A stretch of 64,000 nt of DNA from Lachnospiraceae bacterium Marseille-Q4251 (GTDB lineage: Bacteria > Bacillota > Clostridia > Lachnospirales > Lachnospiraceae): contig JAGTTO010000001.1 of assembly GCA_018223435.1 (NCBI GenBank), positions 1,426,001 to 1,490,000 of the forward strand. Reading direction: 5' to 3'. Shown here piece by piece: positions 1 to 8,073 of this stretch (the stretch's first letter is position 1; every line of letters starts with the position of its first letter). Both the position numbers and the translations under genes were made by a program. The notes below the pieces were generated by a model. It did no database searches and was not told the origin of the DNA. It was given only the letters and a program-made list of their open reading frames with translations.

Positions 1-600
1 TGCAACGGTGATATCGTAGCCATCCTCTCTCGGCATGCCATTTGTTCTTCCGCCAAGACCATCTACTACGTTACGAAGCTGACGGTCGTTCATATCTACG
101 CATCTTCTCCAGGTGATCTTTCTCGGATCAATGTTCAGAGCATTGCCCTGGAAAATGTGGTTGTCGATCATTGCTGCCAGCAGGTTGTTTGCCGCGCCGA
201 TCGCATGGAAATCACCAGTGAAGTGCAGGTTGATGTCCTCCATGGGAACTACCTGGGCATATCCGCCGCCTGCTGCTCCGCCTTTTACTCCGAATACAGG
301 TCCGAGGGACGGCTCACGAAGAGCTACCATTACGTTCTTGCCAAGCTTCTGCATAGCATCTGCCAGACCTACGGTAGTAGTGGTTTTTCCTTCTCCTGCG
401 GGTGTCGGGTTGATAGCGGTAACCAGGATCAGCTTGCCATCCTTGCCCTCTGTCTCTCTTAACAGGTTGTAGTCGATTTTTGCCTTGTAATTACCATACT
501 GCTCCAGATATTTCGGATCGATACCTGCTTTCTCTGCAATAGCGGTAATCGGCTCCATGACAGTTTCCTGTGCGATCTCAATGTCTGACTTGTAACCCAT
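1..600 (-). CDS. fhs: Formate--tetrahydrofolate ligase, 5' part (runs off the window)
   Basis: ATP-dependent ligase joining formate to tetrahydrofolate to give 10-formyl-THF, the entry step of the methyl branch of one-carbon metabolism and a source of formyl groups for purines; cytosolic. The 200 visible codons start [11 protein letters not shown]. The P-loop [12 protein letters not shown] lies at about residues 66-77, followed by [18 protein letters not shown] and [11 protein letters not shown], all hallmarks of the family, and then [13 protein letters not shown]. The start is fixed by AAAGGAG eight to nine bases upstream. The gene is 3'-truncated by the window edge at position 1. Its 410-base leader carries two riboswitches in series, so expression is probably set by ZTP and reduced folate together. 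Confidence 0.97.
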   Translation of the reverse strand, partial: MGYKSDIEIAQETVMEPITAIAEKAGIDPKYLEQYGNYKAKIDYNLLRETEGKDGKLILVTAINPTPAGEGKTTTTVGLADAMQKLGKNVMVALREPSLGPVFGVKGGAAGGGYAQVVPMEDINLHFTGDFHAIGAANNLLAAMIDNHIFQGNALNIDPRKITWRRCVDMNDRQLRNVVDGLGGRTNGMPREDGYDITVA

Positions 601-737
601 GATATAATATCTCCTTTCAATAATTAAATATCCGCTTTTTTAATTAAATTCAGGCGCCATGCGACTTCCATACACTGGAAGCATCTCTCATGACTCCGTC
701 CGTATCTCACATACGGCTCAAGAGTGAAAAATTTCGC

Positions 738-830
738 AGTAGCGGAAGCGATATTATAACGCGGCTGAACCTTCGTTCGCAGGAAGTCTTCCCCTCCTGT
801 GACACTTAACGTATAACATCTACTCTACTT
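738..830 (-). promoter_or_regulatory. THF riboswitch aptamer in the fhs leader
   Basis: Read on the minus strand, the segment begins AGTAGAGTAGATG, continues with CGTTAAGTGTCAC and a purine-rich hairpin, then CGAACGAAGG and GCCGCG, and closes with TCGCTTCCGCTACT. AGAGTAGAT, GTTAAGTG, CGAA and CCGCT are the conserved blocks of the tetrahydrofolate (folT) riboswitch class. The closing helix is AGTAG (825-829) with CTACT (739-743). It sits between the ZTP-controlled terminator and fhs. No clear terminator follows, so control may be translational or by an undetected structure. Confidence 0.82.
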
Positions 831-894
831 GGGTAAAATTTAATATTCCACTTCAACTGGCGTCCAGCCCGGCGGATTTTCCGGACCTTATCGC

Positions 895-929
895 GAAAAA
901 AAGCAACACTCCCGTGATGGAATGCTGCC
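895..929 (-). terminator. Intrinsic terminator of the ZTP expression platform
   Basis: GCAGCATTCC pairs with GGAGTGTTGC around an ATCACG-like loop, ten pairs with two wobbles, followed by seven or more Ts (895-902). The 5' arm overlaps the GGGCAG of the ZTP 3' hairpin, which makes the two structures mutually exclusive. Confidence 0.82.
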
Positions 930-997
930 CAGACGGTCGACCCTTTATAATTCTGATTCCCCTGTGGTACTCCACAATCATCCGTCAGTAATCAGAA
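922..997 (-). promoter_or_regulatory. ZTP (pfl) riboswitch aptamer in the fhs leader
   Basis: On the minus strand P1 pairs TTCTGATT (990-997) with AATCAGAA (951-958). Inside it lie a GTGG-AGTA-CCAC hairpin and the conserved AGGGGAA strand. After a short linker comes CCGTCTGGGCAG, the characteristic 3' hairpin of the ZTP class (consensus CCGCCTGGGCA). The 3' hairpin shares bases with a terminator stem, so ligand binding should free transcription. fhs is a known target gene of this class. Confidence 0.85.
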
Positions 998-1017
998 CTT
1001 CTTCATATGATGGCATC

Positions 1018-1046
1018 AGTATACACCACATTTTTCCTTTTGTCAA
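1018..1046 (-). promoter_or_regulatory. Sigma-A promoter of fhs
   Basis: TTGACA (1041-1046), 17-bp spacer, TATACT (1018-1023). The predicted start near 1011 places the ZTP aptamer about 15 nt into the transcript. Confidence 0.85.
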
Positions 1047-1158
1047 TACTTTAACAAAAATTTGCACTGTTTTTTACGCGTTTTTTTCTTTTTCCTTTGT
1101 CTATTTTCGACAGTTTCCTTTTACAGTACCTTCCACTTTCCTGCATAATGCCCTGTAA

Positions 1159-1677
1159 TCATTTGGCATTGGCTGCGCGGGTTTGGAGATGATAGAGAAG
1201 CCAGTCCACCCGGTCCCGGTGGAAAGTTTCATACGAGGAACAGATCTTATCAGCCAGGCAGACCAGATAGCTCTCCCGATAGGCCGGAGGAACCGGTGTC
1301 AGAGGAAACATATGACGTTTGATGATATCTTTTTCCACGGGCGTGAGGTCAAAGATCTGCTCCGCATTCTTCAAGGCTCTGGCCGGATGGGTGAAGCCGT
1401 GGAGCCGGTGGTCCTTTGACTTTTCATGCCAGTCATAGAGAAAATAATCGTGAAGAAGGGCTCCCCGGATCATCTCTCTGGTCCGGACTTTCAGATGCAT
1501 CTTCTCTGCCAGATAACAGCTGAAATAAGCCACGGCCAGACTGTGCCGGTAGACGCTGGTCACACCATGCTGGAGATACTGGTCCGTCTCCTGAAGTCTG
1601 GATTCTTTTTTTACCTCTTTTAAGATCCTGAAAAACTCCTCTTCGTTTTTCAGGCAGATTTCTTTCTTTTCGGACAA
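1159..1677 (-). CDS. HD-domain phosphohydrolase family protein
   Basis: A 172-residue soluble protein with an HD fold: H45 in VYRHSLAVA, the H76-D77 pair in ALLHDYFLYDW, further histidines in HRLHGFTHPARA, and a late LADKICSSYE aspartate. These match the metal ligands of HD phosphohydrolases. The substrate is unknown; small HD proteins of this type are common in Clostridia. The reading frame opens with TTG, preceded by AGGCAGGA at a good distance; the nearest upstream ATG is immediately followed by a stop. It is a single-gene unit with its own promoter, facing away from the CorA-type gene. Confidence 0.75.
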   Translation of the reverse strand: MSEKKEICLKNEEEFFRILKEVKKESRLQETDQYLQHGVTSVYRHSLAVAYFSCYLAEKMHLKVRTREMIRGALLHDYFLYDWHEKSKDHRLHGFTHPARALKNAEQIFDLTPVEKDIIKRHMFPLTPVPPAYRESYLVCLADKICSSYETFHRDRVDWLLYHLQTRAANAK

Positions 1678-1721
1678 TCTACATTCCTGCCTTTCTTAAG
1701 CAGTCAACAGTTTCTGAAATC

Positions 1722-1751
1722 AGTATAAATACCTGTTCCTTTCTCTGTCAA
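1722..1751 (-). promoter_or_regulatory. Promoter of the HD-domain gene
   Basis: TTGACA (1746-1751), 18-bp spacer, TATACT (1722-1727), about 45 bp ahead of the TTG start. Confidence 0.7.
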
Positions 1752-1838
1752 GAGATGACACAGAATCTTCATGAAATCTTATGGACTTTCTATGAAAATG
1801 TGGTAGGATAAAAATATTATTTTTACAGGAGGCGGTGT

Positions 1839-2765
1839 ATGATCCGATATGTTTTTGATATGGAACGCGGCCAGCTCCGGCCGGCGAAAGAAAATGACAG
1901 CCAGACGCTCCCGGCAAGCTGGGAAGTCCTGCTTATGGACGAGAAAGAATTCAGCGATCTTTCCGGGGACTATCCCCACCGGAAAACGTTAAAAAGAAGC
2001 CTCTCACCTGTCCAGTACTGTAAAATCGAAACTTTTTCCGATTGCATCCAGGGAACCATGAAGATCCCCGTAAAACAGGAGAACACTTCTCTGCTGCTTT
2101 TTGGTTTTTATCAGAAAGACCAGACGCTGATTCTCATCACAGAGACCGGCGAACTTAAATCTTATCTGGACCGGATGCGAAAAGATTCCACAAAGGGCTG
2201 TACCCTGAATCAGTTTCTCCTGAATTTCTTTGAACTCCTCATTGAGGAGGATGTTCTCTATCTTCAGAAATTTGAAGAACGGCTGAATCAGGTAGAAGAA
2301 ATGCTTCTTTCCAGACAGCCTCAGCATTTCAATGAAGAGCTCCTCCGATATCGGAAAAAGCTCTCCGGACTTCACTCTTACTATGAACAGCTGATGAATA
2401 TGGGAGATCTCATGCAGGCAAATATCAGTCAGGCCCTGACCCGGGAGGAATGTGCCGGCTGGCAGCTATATGCCGGACGAAGTGAGCGCCTCCATGACCA
2501 TGTGGAAATGCTCCGGGAATATCTCCTGCAGCTGAGGGAACTGTACCAGTCCCAGATTGAAGTCCAGCAAAACCGCGTCATGAGTATCCTGACCGTTGTT
2601 ACCACCATTTTCCTTCCCCTGACCCTGATCGCAGGCTGGTATGGCATGAATTTTCCCGGCATGCCGGAATTTGGCTGGAAATATGGGTATCCAACCGTCA
2701 TCTTCATCAGTATCCTAATTATCATTCTGGAGATTCTCTATTTCAAGAAGAAAAAGATGCTGTAA
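1839..2765 (+). CDS. corA: CorA-family divalent cation transporter
   Basis: A 308-residue protein with the CorA layout: a long N-terminal cytoplasmic domain with an extended helical region (about 115-230), then two C-terminal membrane helices (about 245-266 and 283-301). The signature GMN tripeptide is at 269-271 (YGMNFPGMPEFGW), and the tail is basic (KKKKML). GMN proteins form pentameric channels for Mg2+ (some for Co2+ or Zn2+) in the plasma membrane. It is preceded by AGGAGG and followed directly by a tRNA-Leu promoter. No M-box riboswitch is visible in the 160-bp upstream gap. Confidence 0.92.
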   Translation: MIRYVFDMERGQLRPAKENDSQTLPASWEVLLMDEKEFSDLSGDYPHRKTLKRSLSPVQYCKIETFSDCIQGTMKIPVKQENTSLLLFGFYQKDQTLILITETGELKSYLDRMRKDSTKGCTLNQFLLNFFELLIEEDVLYLQKFEERLNQVEEMLLSRQPQHFNEELLRYRKKLSGLHSYYEQLMNMGDLMQANISQALTREECAGWQLYAGRSERLHDHVEMLREYLLQLRELYQSQIEVQQNRVMSILTVVTTIFLPLTLIAGWYGMNFPGMPEFGWKYGYPTVIFISILIIILEILYFKKKKML

Positions 2766-2782
2766 ACGGCCCGTTGGAAGAG

Positions 2783-2811
2783 TTGACAGGCCGCCGCCTT
2801 CCGGGTATAAT
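2783..2811 (+). promoter_or_regulatory. Promoter of tRNA-Leu
   Basis: TTGACA (2783-2788), 17-bp spacer, TATAAT (2806-2811), both consensus; the tRNA begins 10 bp later. Confidence 0.85.
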
Positions 2812-2821
2812 GAATGGGTCG

Positions 2822-2903
2822 GCGGCCATGGCGGAATTGGCAGACGCGCAGGATTTAGGTTCCTGTATCGAAAGATGTGTGGGTTCAAGTCCCACTGGCC
2901 GCA
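2822..2903 (+). tRNA. tRNA-Leu (anticodon TAG)
   Basis: Acceptor GCGGCCA/TGGCCGC with discriminator A, D-arm GGCGGAATTGGCAGAC, anticodon stem CAGGA/TCCTG around TTTAGGT, T-arm GTGGGTTCAAGTCCCAC. No CCA is encoded. A 13-bp stem without a T-tract follows at about 2914-2950. Confidence 0.95.
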
Positions 2904-3030
2904 TAAATAGAAAACAGCTTTCAGCAGATTGGGTTCTGTTGGAAGCTCTTAAAAACAGGACTTTTCGCCATGCAGACGTCTTCTAAAATCATGTGCAACA
3001 AAAAGAAACTTTTAACTCGTTAATACACGC

Positions 3031-3069
3031 AAAAACAGCGGAAACCCGCATAACTGCTGAGTTTCCGCT
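3031..3069 (-). terminator. Terminator of the six-tRNA operon
   Basis: AGCGGAAAC and GTTTCCGCT arms on the minus strand followed by GTTTTTG, directly after tRNA-Lys. Confidence 0.8.
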
Positions 3070-3081
3070 ACTTTCAAAAAG

Positions 3082-3154
3082 TGAGGCATCGGGGATTCGA
3101 ACCCCGGACAACTTGATTAAAAGTCAAGTGCTCTACCGACTGAGCTAATACCCC
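3082..3154 (-). tRNA. tRNA-Lys (anticodon TTT)
   Basis: Acceptor GGGGTAT/ATGCCTC, anticodon arm CTTGA-CTTTTAA-TCAAG, T-arm CGGGGTTCGAATCCCCG, discriminator A, no CCA. Last gene of the cluster. Confidence 0.95.
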
Positions 3155-3216
3155 ATATTCAATTTATATAAGAAAGGACTTCTTTTTTCTTCTGCCCCAA
3201 CTGGCTTATCGCCTAG

Positions 3217-3288
3217 CTGGGCTAGCCGGATTCGAACCGGCGAATGCAGGAGTCAAAGTCCTGTGCCTTACCGCTTGGCGATAGCCCA
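3217..3288 (-). tRNA. tRNA-Gln (anticodon TTG)
   Basis: Begins TGGGCTATCGCCAAG, as typical for tRNA-Gln; anticodon arm CAGGA-CTTTGAC-TCCTG; discriminator G; no CCA. Confidence 0.95.
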
Positions 3289-3297
3289 AAAAGAAAG

Positions 3298-3372
3298 GGT
3301 GGATATAGGGATTCGAACCCTAGGCCTCCAGAGCCACAATCTGGCGCGCTAACCAACTGCGCTATATCCACC
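3298..3372 (-). tRNA. tRNA-His (anticodon GTG)
   Basis: Anticodon arm CCAGA-TTGTGGC-TCTGG. Acceptor GTGGATA/TATCCAC with an extra 5' G opposite C73, the tRNA-His identity element. Confidence 0.95.
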
Positions 3373-3397
3373 ATATTCCTTGCACAGGTCGTGCAAA

Positions 3398-3471
<74 letters not shown>

Positions 3472-3473
3472 AA

Positions 3474-3544
3474 AGCGGGTGATGGGAATCGAACCCACGT
3501 ATCCAGCTTGGAAGGCTGGTGTTCTACCATTGAACTACACCCGC
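3474..3544 (-). tRNA. tRNA-Gly (anticodon TCC)
   Basis: Acceptor GCGGGTG/CACCCGC, anticodon arm CCAGC-CTTCCAA-GCTGG, discriminator T. Confidence 0.95.
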
Positions 3545-3560
3545 AAGTGTTAAAATTTAG

Positions 3561-3635
3561 TCGGGGTGACAGGATTCGAACCTGCGGCCTCCTGGTCCCA
3601 AACCAGGCGCTCTAGCCAAGCTGAGCCACACCCCG
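3561..3635 (-). tRNA. tRNA-Pro (anticodon TGG)
   Basis: Acceptor CGGGGTG/CACCCCG, anticodon arm CCTGG-TTTGGGA-CCAGG, discriminator A. First gene of the Pro-Gly-Arg-His-Gln-Lys operon. Confidence 0.95.
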
Positions 3636-3679
3636 TTCTTGGCGCTCTTGTCCTGCGTCTTTTCCCTGACGCAAGACAT

Positions 3680-3708
3680 ATTATATTATAAGGTCTCTTA
3701 AATGTCAA
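3680..3708 (-). promoter_or_regulatory. Promoter of the six-tRNA operon
   Basis: TTGACA (3703-3708), 17-bp spacer, TATAAT (3680-3685). A second TATAAT overlaps five bases upstream but is spaced only 12 bp. Confidence 0.88.
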
Positions 3709-3817
3709 CACCTTTTTTTAAAAAATTTTCAAAGTTTTTCAAACTATTAGAACTATGCGAAAATTCAACATTTTCCGCCCGGCAACAGGGCTGTTTTCCC
3801 GCCGCCGGACAGCTTTT

Positions 3818-4297
3818 TTAAAGATACTTCTGGGTGTAATGGGCTTCCCCCGCCTCATCGATATCCATGATCATGTAGCTTGGCCGCCGTCCTTCCTGCC
3901 GGGGATAGGACAGACTTCCGGGATTCAGGATCGTGACGCCGTCCTTCGTCTCCAGATAAGGCTTGTGGGTGTGGCCGAACATCGCCACCTGATAGCCCCG
4001 GGCCACAGCCTGCCGCCGGAGCTCCTCCACGCCCAGGGACACATAGTAATAATGGCCGTGGGTGATGAGCACCTTATATTTTCCCAGGGTGATCTCCCGC
4101 TCTCTCGGAAGAGAGCAAAAGAAATCATTATTTCCGCTGACCAGATAAACGGGACATTTCACATGGGTGCTGATAAAATCCTCTCCGCCCTCCAGATCTC
4201 CCAGATGGATCAGAGCGTCGATGGGTTCTTCTTTTTTCAGGACCTCTTCCAGGTTCTTTTCCTGACCGTGGGTATCGCTGACGATGAGTATCTTCAT
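3818..4297 (-). CDS. YfcE/MJ0936-type metallophosphoesterase
   Basis: A 159-residue calcineurin-like phosphoesterase with every metal-binding block: D8-H10 in VSDTHG, GDLEGG, SGNND, THGHYYY and FGHTHKP, then the family-typical NPGSLSYPR. Members hydrolyse phosphodiesters; the physiological substrate is not known. It is the last gene of a five-gene operon and overlaps rdgB by 4 bp (ATGA), a pairing (rdgB-yfcE) common in Firmicutes that suggests shared nucleotide housekeeping. A second paralogue opens the same operon at 7427-7993. Confidence 0.9.
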   Translation of the reverse strand: MKILIVSDTHGQEKNLEEVLKKEEPIDALIHLGDLEGGEDFISTHVKCPVYLVSGNNDFFCSLPREREITLGKYKVLITHGHYYYVSLGVEELRRQAVARGYQVAMFGHTHKPYLETKDGVTILNPGSLSYPRQEGRRPSYMIMDIDEAGEAHYTQKYL

Positions 4298-4905
4298 CTT
4301 TTTTCCTCCTCAAGGAAGGGGCGAAGCTCTTCTTTGATGGCTTCCAGGGCTTTGCCTCTGTGGCTCAGTTTGTTCTTTGTCTCGGGATCCAGCTCTGCGG
4401 TAGAGCAGCCGTACTCCGGCAGATAGAAAATCGGATCGTAGCCGAAACCGTTGGCCCCTCTCTCCTCATAGCCGATCCGGCCTTCGATGGTTCCGCGGCT
4501 TCTCAAGATTTTTCCGCCGGGCAGGGCTGCGGAGATGGCACAGACGAACCGAGCGGTCCTTTTTTCATCGGGAACCCCGTTTAAGCGCTCGATGAGGTTC
4601 GCATTCTTGATCCGGTAGGAGGTGTCCTCGCCCATATAGCGGGCTGAATAGATGCCCGGCTCTCCGTTCAGGGCGTCGATCTCCAGACCGGAATCATCGG
4701 CAAGAACGATATCCCTGGGAGAAAGCTTCTGGATAGCCGTGGCCTTGATATCCGCATTTTCCGCAAAGCTTTTTCCATTTTCCTCCACATCGATCTGAAG
4801 GCCCGCCTCCTTCATGGAGAGGATCGACACCTGAAGATCCGCCAGAATCATGCGGATCTCTTTCATTTTTCCTTCATTTCCTGTTGCAAAAACAATTCGT
4901 TTCAT
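4294..4905 (-). CDS. rdgB: XTP/dITP diphosphatase (HAM1/RdgB family)
   Basis: Removes pyrophosphate from non-canonical purine nucleoside triphosphates (XTP, ITP, dITP), keeping them out of DNA and RNA. The 203 residues show FATGNEGKMKEI at the N-terminus, LADDSGLEIDALNGEPGIYSARY in the middle, GYEERGANGFGYDPIF and the closing LSHRGKAL, the complete family signature. It sits 3 bp downstream of the protease gene and overlaps the phosphoesterase gene, so it is translationally coupled. Confidence 0.96.
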   Translation of the reverse strand: MKRIVFATGNEGKMKEIRMILADLQVSILSMKEAGLQIDVEENGKSFAENADIKATAIQKLSPRDIVLADDSGLEIDALNGEPGIYSARYMGEDTSYRIKNANLIERLNGVPDEKRTARFVCAISAALPGGKILRSRGTIEGRIGYEERGANGFGYDPIFYLPEYGCSTAELDPETKNKLSHRGKALEAIKEELRPFLEEEKR

Positions 4906-4908
4906 TTT

Positions 4909-6273
4909 TTATCCTTCCTTATCTGTATAGGCTTTCAGACAGATGTTGCAGCTGTATTCTGTCTCCGTCCGCGTCCACTGATAGCCCTTCATACTGATAT
5001 AGCCCTCCCCGTCGGAAAGGTCCACAGTCTCCGTGTATTCGTCCGCTTTGTATTCGGTTGCTGCCGGATAACTTTCCCCCGGCGTCCGCACCTTCACGGC
5101 CACGGCAAAGCGCTGCCCCTCACTTAAAGACACTGGCTCGTTAAGATCGATCGTGTAAAAACCTGCATGGGCAAGCGTTCCGGTCTGCACCGGTGAAAAG
5201 GCCGAGAGCGAGAGTTCATTCTGAAATTCATCCACAATAGCGATCTCGTATTCCGTATTCTCCCCCACGGCGTAAAAACCTACGGCTTTCAGCTCTTCTG
5301 CCCCGCGGCTCGTATAGACGTTGGCAAAATAGCAGCTGTCGGTCCCGTAGCCCAGCTGACCCACCCAGCCTAAAAGGTCCGACTGATAGATCGAATCGTA
5401 ATTATCCGGCTCTTCCACCCTTGAATAGGCCAGCGCATAGCCCGCGATATTGGGATCCTCATAGGAAACGTAAAAGATTCCGTTTTCCCCATAAGAGGTT
5501 CCCCAGCTGTTCTGACAGATATAGGCCCCGTTTTCCTTGACATTGTAGGTAAAACCGGAAGCCGGAAAATCGTCGTCCCAGCCGATGATGAGAATATCGT
5601 GATTCGGCGCTTCCTCCTTCGGGTAACAGTAAGAAGCCGTTCTTTCATTATAATAAACGGAACTGTAATCCGACTGCACATCCATATATAGAGAGGTCTG
5701 AACCGCCCCATGGGCCTGAACCGCTTCCTTAATAGAAGCACGGTCCCTCAAAATCTGAATTTCCTGCACATGCTTCCTGGGACTTAAGCCTTCCGGCGAG
5801 TAGCCGTCCCCGTAAGGATCTTCCTCCGCCAGCACGGGTCCCTTCCAGGCCGTGAGGTAGGCCATCGTCATCGTGTAGGCCCCGCCGTCATCCTGGCTTT
5901 TCGCATAACCGTTCTGCAGCGACAGATGATCCGCCGAAAAACGAAGGTGCTCCTCAGGGAGCAGCGACGCCTCCAATGCGGAGACAGCCGCCACCGCCCA
6001 GCAGGTACCAAGGCTTCCCTGGTTCCGTACGTCAGGCGCCCGGCCGTAATCTCTGGAATCGTAGCGCGCCGGAAAGGAGAGTGTTTTTTGCGCTTCCGTT
6101 TCTTCCTGCCTCTCCTCCGTCAGAAGAGCGGCAGGATTTTCCGTCGTGGTAAAGACCTGCTCCTTCACTTCTCGGATCAGTCGGTCCGCCTGGGGCCGGT
6201 ATAAGGTATAAACCAGATAAACGCCCAGGCAGAGGATCGCCAGCCGCAAAATTCCTTCTAACTTTTTGATCAA
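4909..6273 (-). CDS. Secreted or membrane-anchored papain-like (C1) cysteine protease
   Basis: 454 residues. One N-terminal membrane helix (about 8-25) places the enzyme outside the cell. A linker (26-68) leads into a C1 domain with Q85 and nucleophile C91 (NQGSLGTCWA), the histidine in NHDILIIGWDD and asparagine in CQNSWGTSYGENG. The last 150 or so residues match the lectin-like domain that follows C1 domains in clostridial proteases. There is no sortase motif. It overlaps the RNA methyltransferase gene by 4 bp, an odd position for an exported protease among nucleotide and RNA genes. The substrate is unknown. Confidence 0.88.
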   Translation of the reverse strand: MIKKLEGILRLAILCLGVYLVYTLYRPQADRLIREVKEQVFTTTENPAALLTEERQEETEAQKTLSFPARYDSRDYGRAPDVRNQGSLGTCWAVAAVSALEASLLPEEHLRFSADHLSLQNGYAKSQDDGGAYTMTMAYLTAWKGPVLAEEDPYGDGYSPEGLSPRKHVQEIQILRDRASIKEAVQAHGAVQTSLYMDVQSDYSSVYYNERTASYCYPKEEAPNHDILIIGWDDDFPASGFTYNVKENGAYICQNSWGTSYGENGIFYVSYEDPNIAGYALAYSRVEEPDNYDSIYQSDLLGWVGQLGYGTDSCYFANVYTSRGAEELKAVGFYAVGENTEYEIAIVDEFQNELSLSAFSPVQTGTLAHAGFYTIDLNEPVSLSEGQRFAVAVKVRTPGESYPAATEYKADEYTETVDLSDGEGYISMKGYQWTRTETEYSCNICLKAYTDKEG

Positions 6274-7430
6274 GCGTTCTCCTCTTGTTTCCGTTTCGGA
6301 GGTCTCGGCCCCAGAAACTGATAGAAATAGGTTTTCATCATACCATTATAAATCTTGCGGTTCTTGTCCGCTTTTCTTCCGATGTATTTCTCCGCCTCCT
6401 CATAGGCCGTGATCACATACTCGGACCAGGAATCGAGGCGGCGGAAGGCGTCGCCCATCTCCTTATAGAGAGCAGGAAGGTTCTTTTTCTCCTCCAGACG
6501 CTCGCCGTAGGGCGGATTTGTGATGACAAAGCCGTACTTTTTCGGATGGGAAAGCTCGGACACCGGGCGCTGTTGGAAATGGATCAGATGATCCACACCG
6601 GCCATTTTAGCGTTGGCCCGGGCCGCCTTGATGATCTCGCCGTCGATGTCGTAACCCTGAATATCGGTCTCCACTGACAAATCCACAAGATCGGCTGCTT
6701 CCTCTTTCGCATCCTGGAAATGACGGATCGGAATAAGATTTTCCCATTTTTCCGCCAGGAAATGACGTTTCATGCCCGGAGCCATGTTTGCTGCCAACAT
6801 AGCCGCCTCGATGGGAAAAGTGCCGCTTCCGCAGAAGGGATCCACCAGAATCCGGTCTTTTTTCCAGGGGGTGAAAAGAATCAGCGCGGAGGCCAGCGTC
6901 TCCGTGATCGGAGCCGGAGCCGTCATCTGGCGGTAGCCTCTCTTATGAAGAGAAACGCCGCTCGTGTCCAGACCGATAAGAACCTCGTCCTTCAAAATCG
7001 AAATGCGGATTGGATATTCCGCCCCGGTCTCCTCGAAACGCTCCCGGTGATAAACGGTCTTCAGGCGCTCCACCATCGCTTTTTTCATGATGGACTGGAT
7101 ATCGGAAGGGCTGAAAAGCTTACTCTTGATGGAGTTGGCCTTTGCCACCCAGAATTTTCCGTCCTCGGGAATAAAATCCTCCCAGGGCAGGGCCTTGGTT
7201 CCCTCGAAAAGTTCGTCGAAGGTTTCCGCGTGGATTTTTCCCACTTTGATCAGGATACGCTCCGTGGTGCGGAGAAAGACGTTGGCGTAGGCCACCGCCT
7301 CCAGATCTCCCAGAAAGGTCACTCTGCCATCCTCCACCTGGCTGATCTCATAGCCCAGATCCAGGATTTCCCGTTTCAGCACGGCCTCCATTCCAAAATG
7401 GCAGGGTGCTACCAGTTCAATCATTTTCAT
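6270..7430 (-). CDS. THUMP-domain class I RNA methyltransferase (RlmL/YpsC-like)
   Basis: 386 residues: an N-terminal ferredoxin-like and THUMP module (about 1-160) followed by a Rossmann methyltransferase domain. DPFCGSGTFPIEAA is SAM motif I and VITNPPYGERL is the NPPY motif of N2-guanine methyltransferases. The family modifies 23S rRNA guanine (equivalent of E. coli G2445). It overlaps both neighbours by 4 bp, so it is part of the same cotranscribed unit. Confidence 0.9.
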   Translation of the reverse strand: MKMIELVAPCHFGMEAVLKREILDLGYEISQVEDGRVTFLGDLEAVAYANVFLRTTERILIKVGKIHAETFDELFEGTKALPWEDFIPEDGKFWVAKANSIKSKLFSPSDIQSIMKKAMVERLKTVYHRERFEETGAEYPIRISILKDEVLIGLDTSGVSLHKRGYRQMTAPAPITETLASALILFTPWKKDRILVDPFCGSGTFPIEAAMLAANMAPGMKRHFLAEKWENLIPIRHFQDAKEEAADLVDLSVETDIQGYDIDGEIIKAARANAKMAGVDHLIHFQQRPVSELSHPKKYGFVITNPPYGERLEEKKNLPALYKEMGDAFRRLDSWSEYVITAYEEAEKYIGRKADKNRKIYNGMMKTYFYQFLGPRPPKRKQEENA

Positions 7431-7993
7431 GCTTTTTCTGTTCCTTTCTCATTCAGATCCAGAGTCTTTACGATCTCGCCCTCAAAGCCCTTGATGATAA
7501 AAATGCCGTCCTCCAGAATCGCATAGGTCGGGATGTTGCCCTCCTTAGGGATGGAAACGGAGCCCGGATTTAAGAGGGTGTAGCCTTCCCGGCGCTCGGC
7601 TTTCAGCACATGGGTATGGCCATGGATCAGCACATCACCCTCACTCAGCGGCAGCAGATTGTTTTCATTATAGATATGGCCGTGGGTGGCGTAAATCGCT
7701 TTTCCGTCAGCCAGGATCACGCAGTAGTCTGCCATCACCGGAAAATTCAGAACCATCTGATCTACTTCCGCCTCACAGTTTCCCCGTACAGCATAGATCT
7801 TGTCTTTCATGGGATTTAAAAGAGCAATGACCTCCTTGGGCGCATATTCCTTCGGCAGGTCATTGCGCGGTCCGTGGTATAAAATATCTCCAAGCAGAAC
7901 CAGACGCTCTGCCTTCTCTTCCTGAAACGCCTCCAGCATTTTTCTGCAGTAATAAGCGGAGCCGTGGATATCGGATGCAAACATAAGCTTCAT
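7427..7993 (-). CDS. yfcE: YfcE-family phosphodiesterase
   Basis: 188 residues, close to E. coli YfcE in length. Motifs in order: FASDIHGSAYYC, LLGDILYHGPRND, RGNCEAEVD, ATHGHIYN and HGHTHVL, then LLNPGSVSIPKEG. It acts as a Mn2+-dependent phosphodiesterase on model substrates; the natural role is undefined. First gene of the operon, with AGGAGG upstream and its own promoter. Confidence 0.93.
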   Translation of the reverse strand: MKLMFASDIHGSAYYCRKMLEAFQEEKAERLVLLGDILYHGPRNDLPKEYAPKEVIALLNPMKDKIYAVRGNCEAEVDQMVLNFPVMADYCVILADGKAIYATHGHIYNENNLLPLSEGDVLIHGHTHVLKAERREGYTLLNPGSVSIPKEGNIPTYAILEDGIFIIKGFEGEIVKTLDLNEKGTEKA

Positions 7994-8044
7994 AATAAGC
8001 CTATCCTCCTGTTCTTTACTTCTCTTGTTTCTTGTTTCTCTTCT

Positions 8045-8073
8045 ATCTTAGTTAGGAAATGCGACTCTGTCAA
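8045..8073 (-). promoter_or_regulatory. Promoter of the yfcE-rlmL-protease-rdgB operon
   Basis: TTGACA (8068-8073), 17-bp spacer, TAAGAT (8045-8050). The -35 box overlaps the stop codon of the upstream rhodanese gene. Confidence 0.7.
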
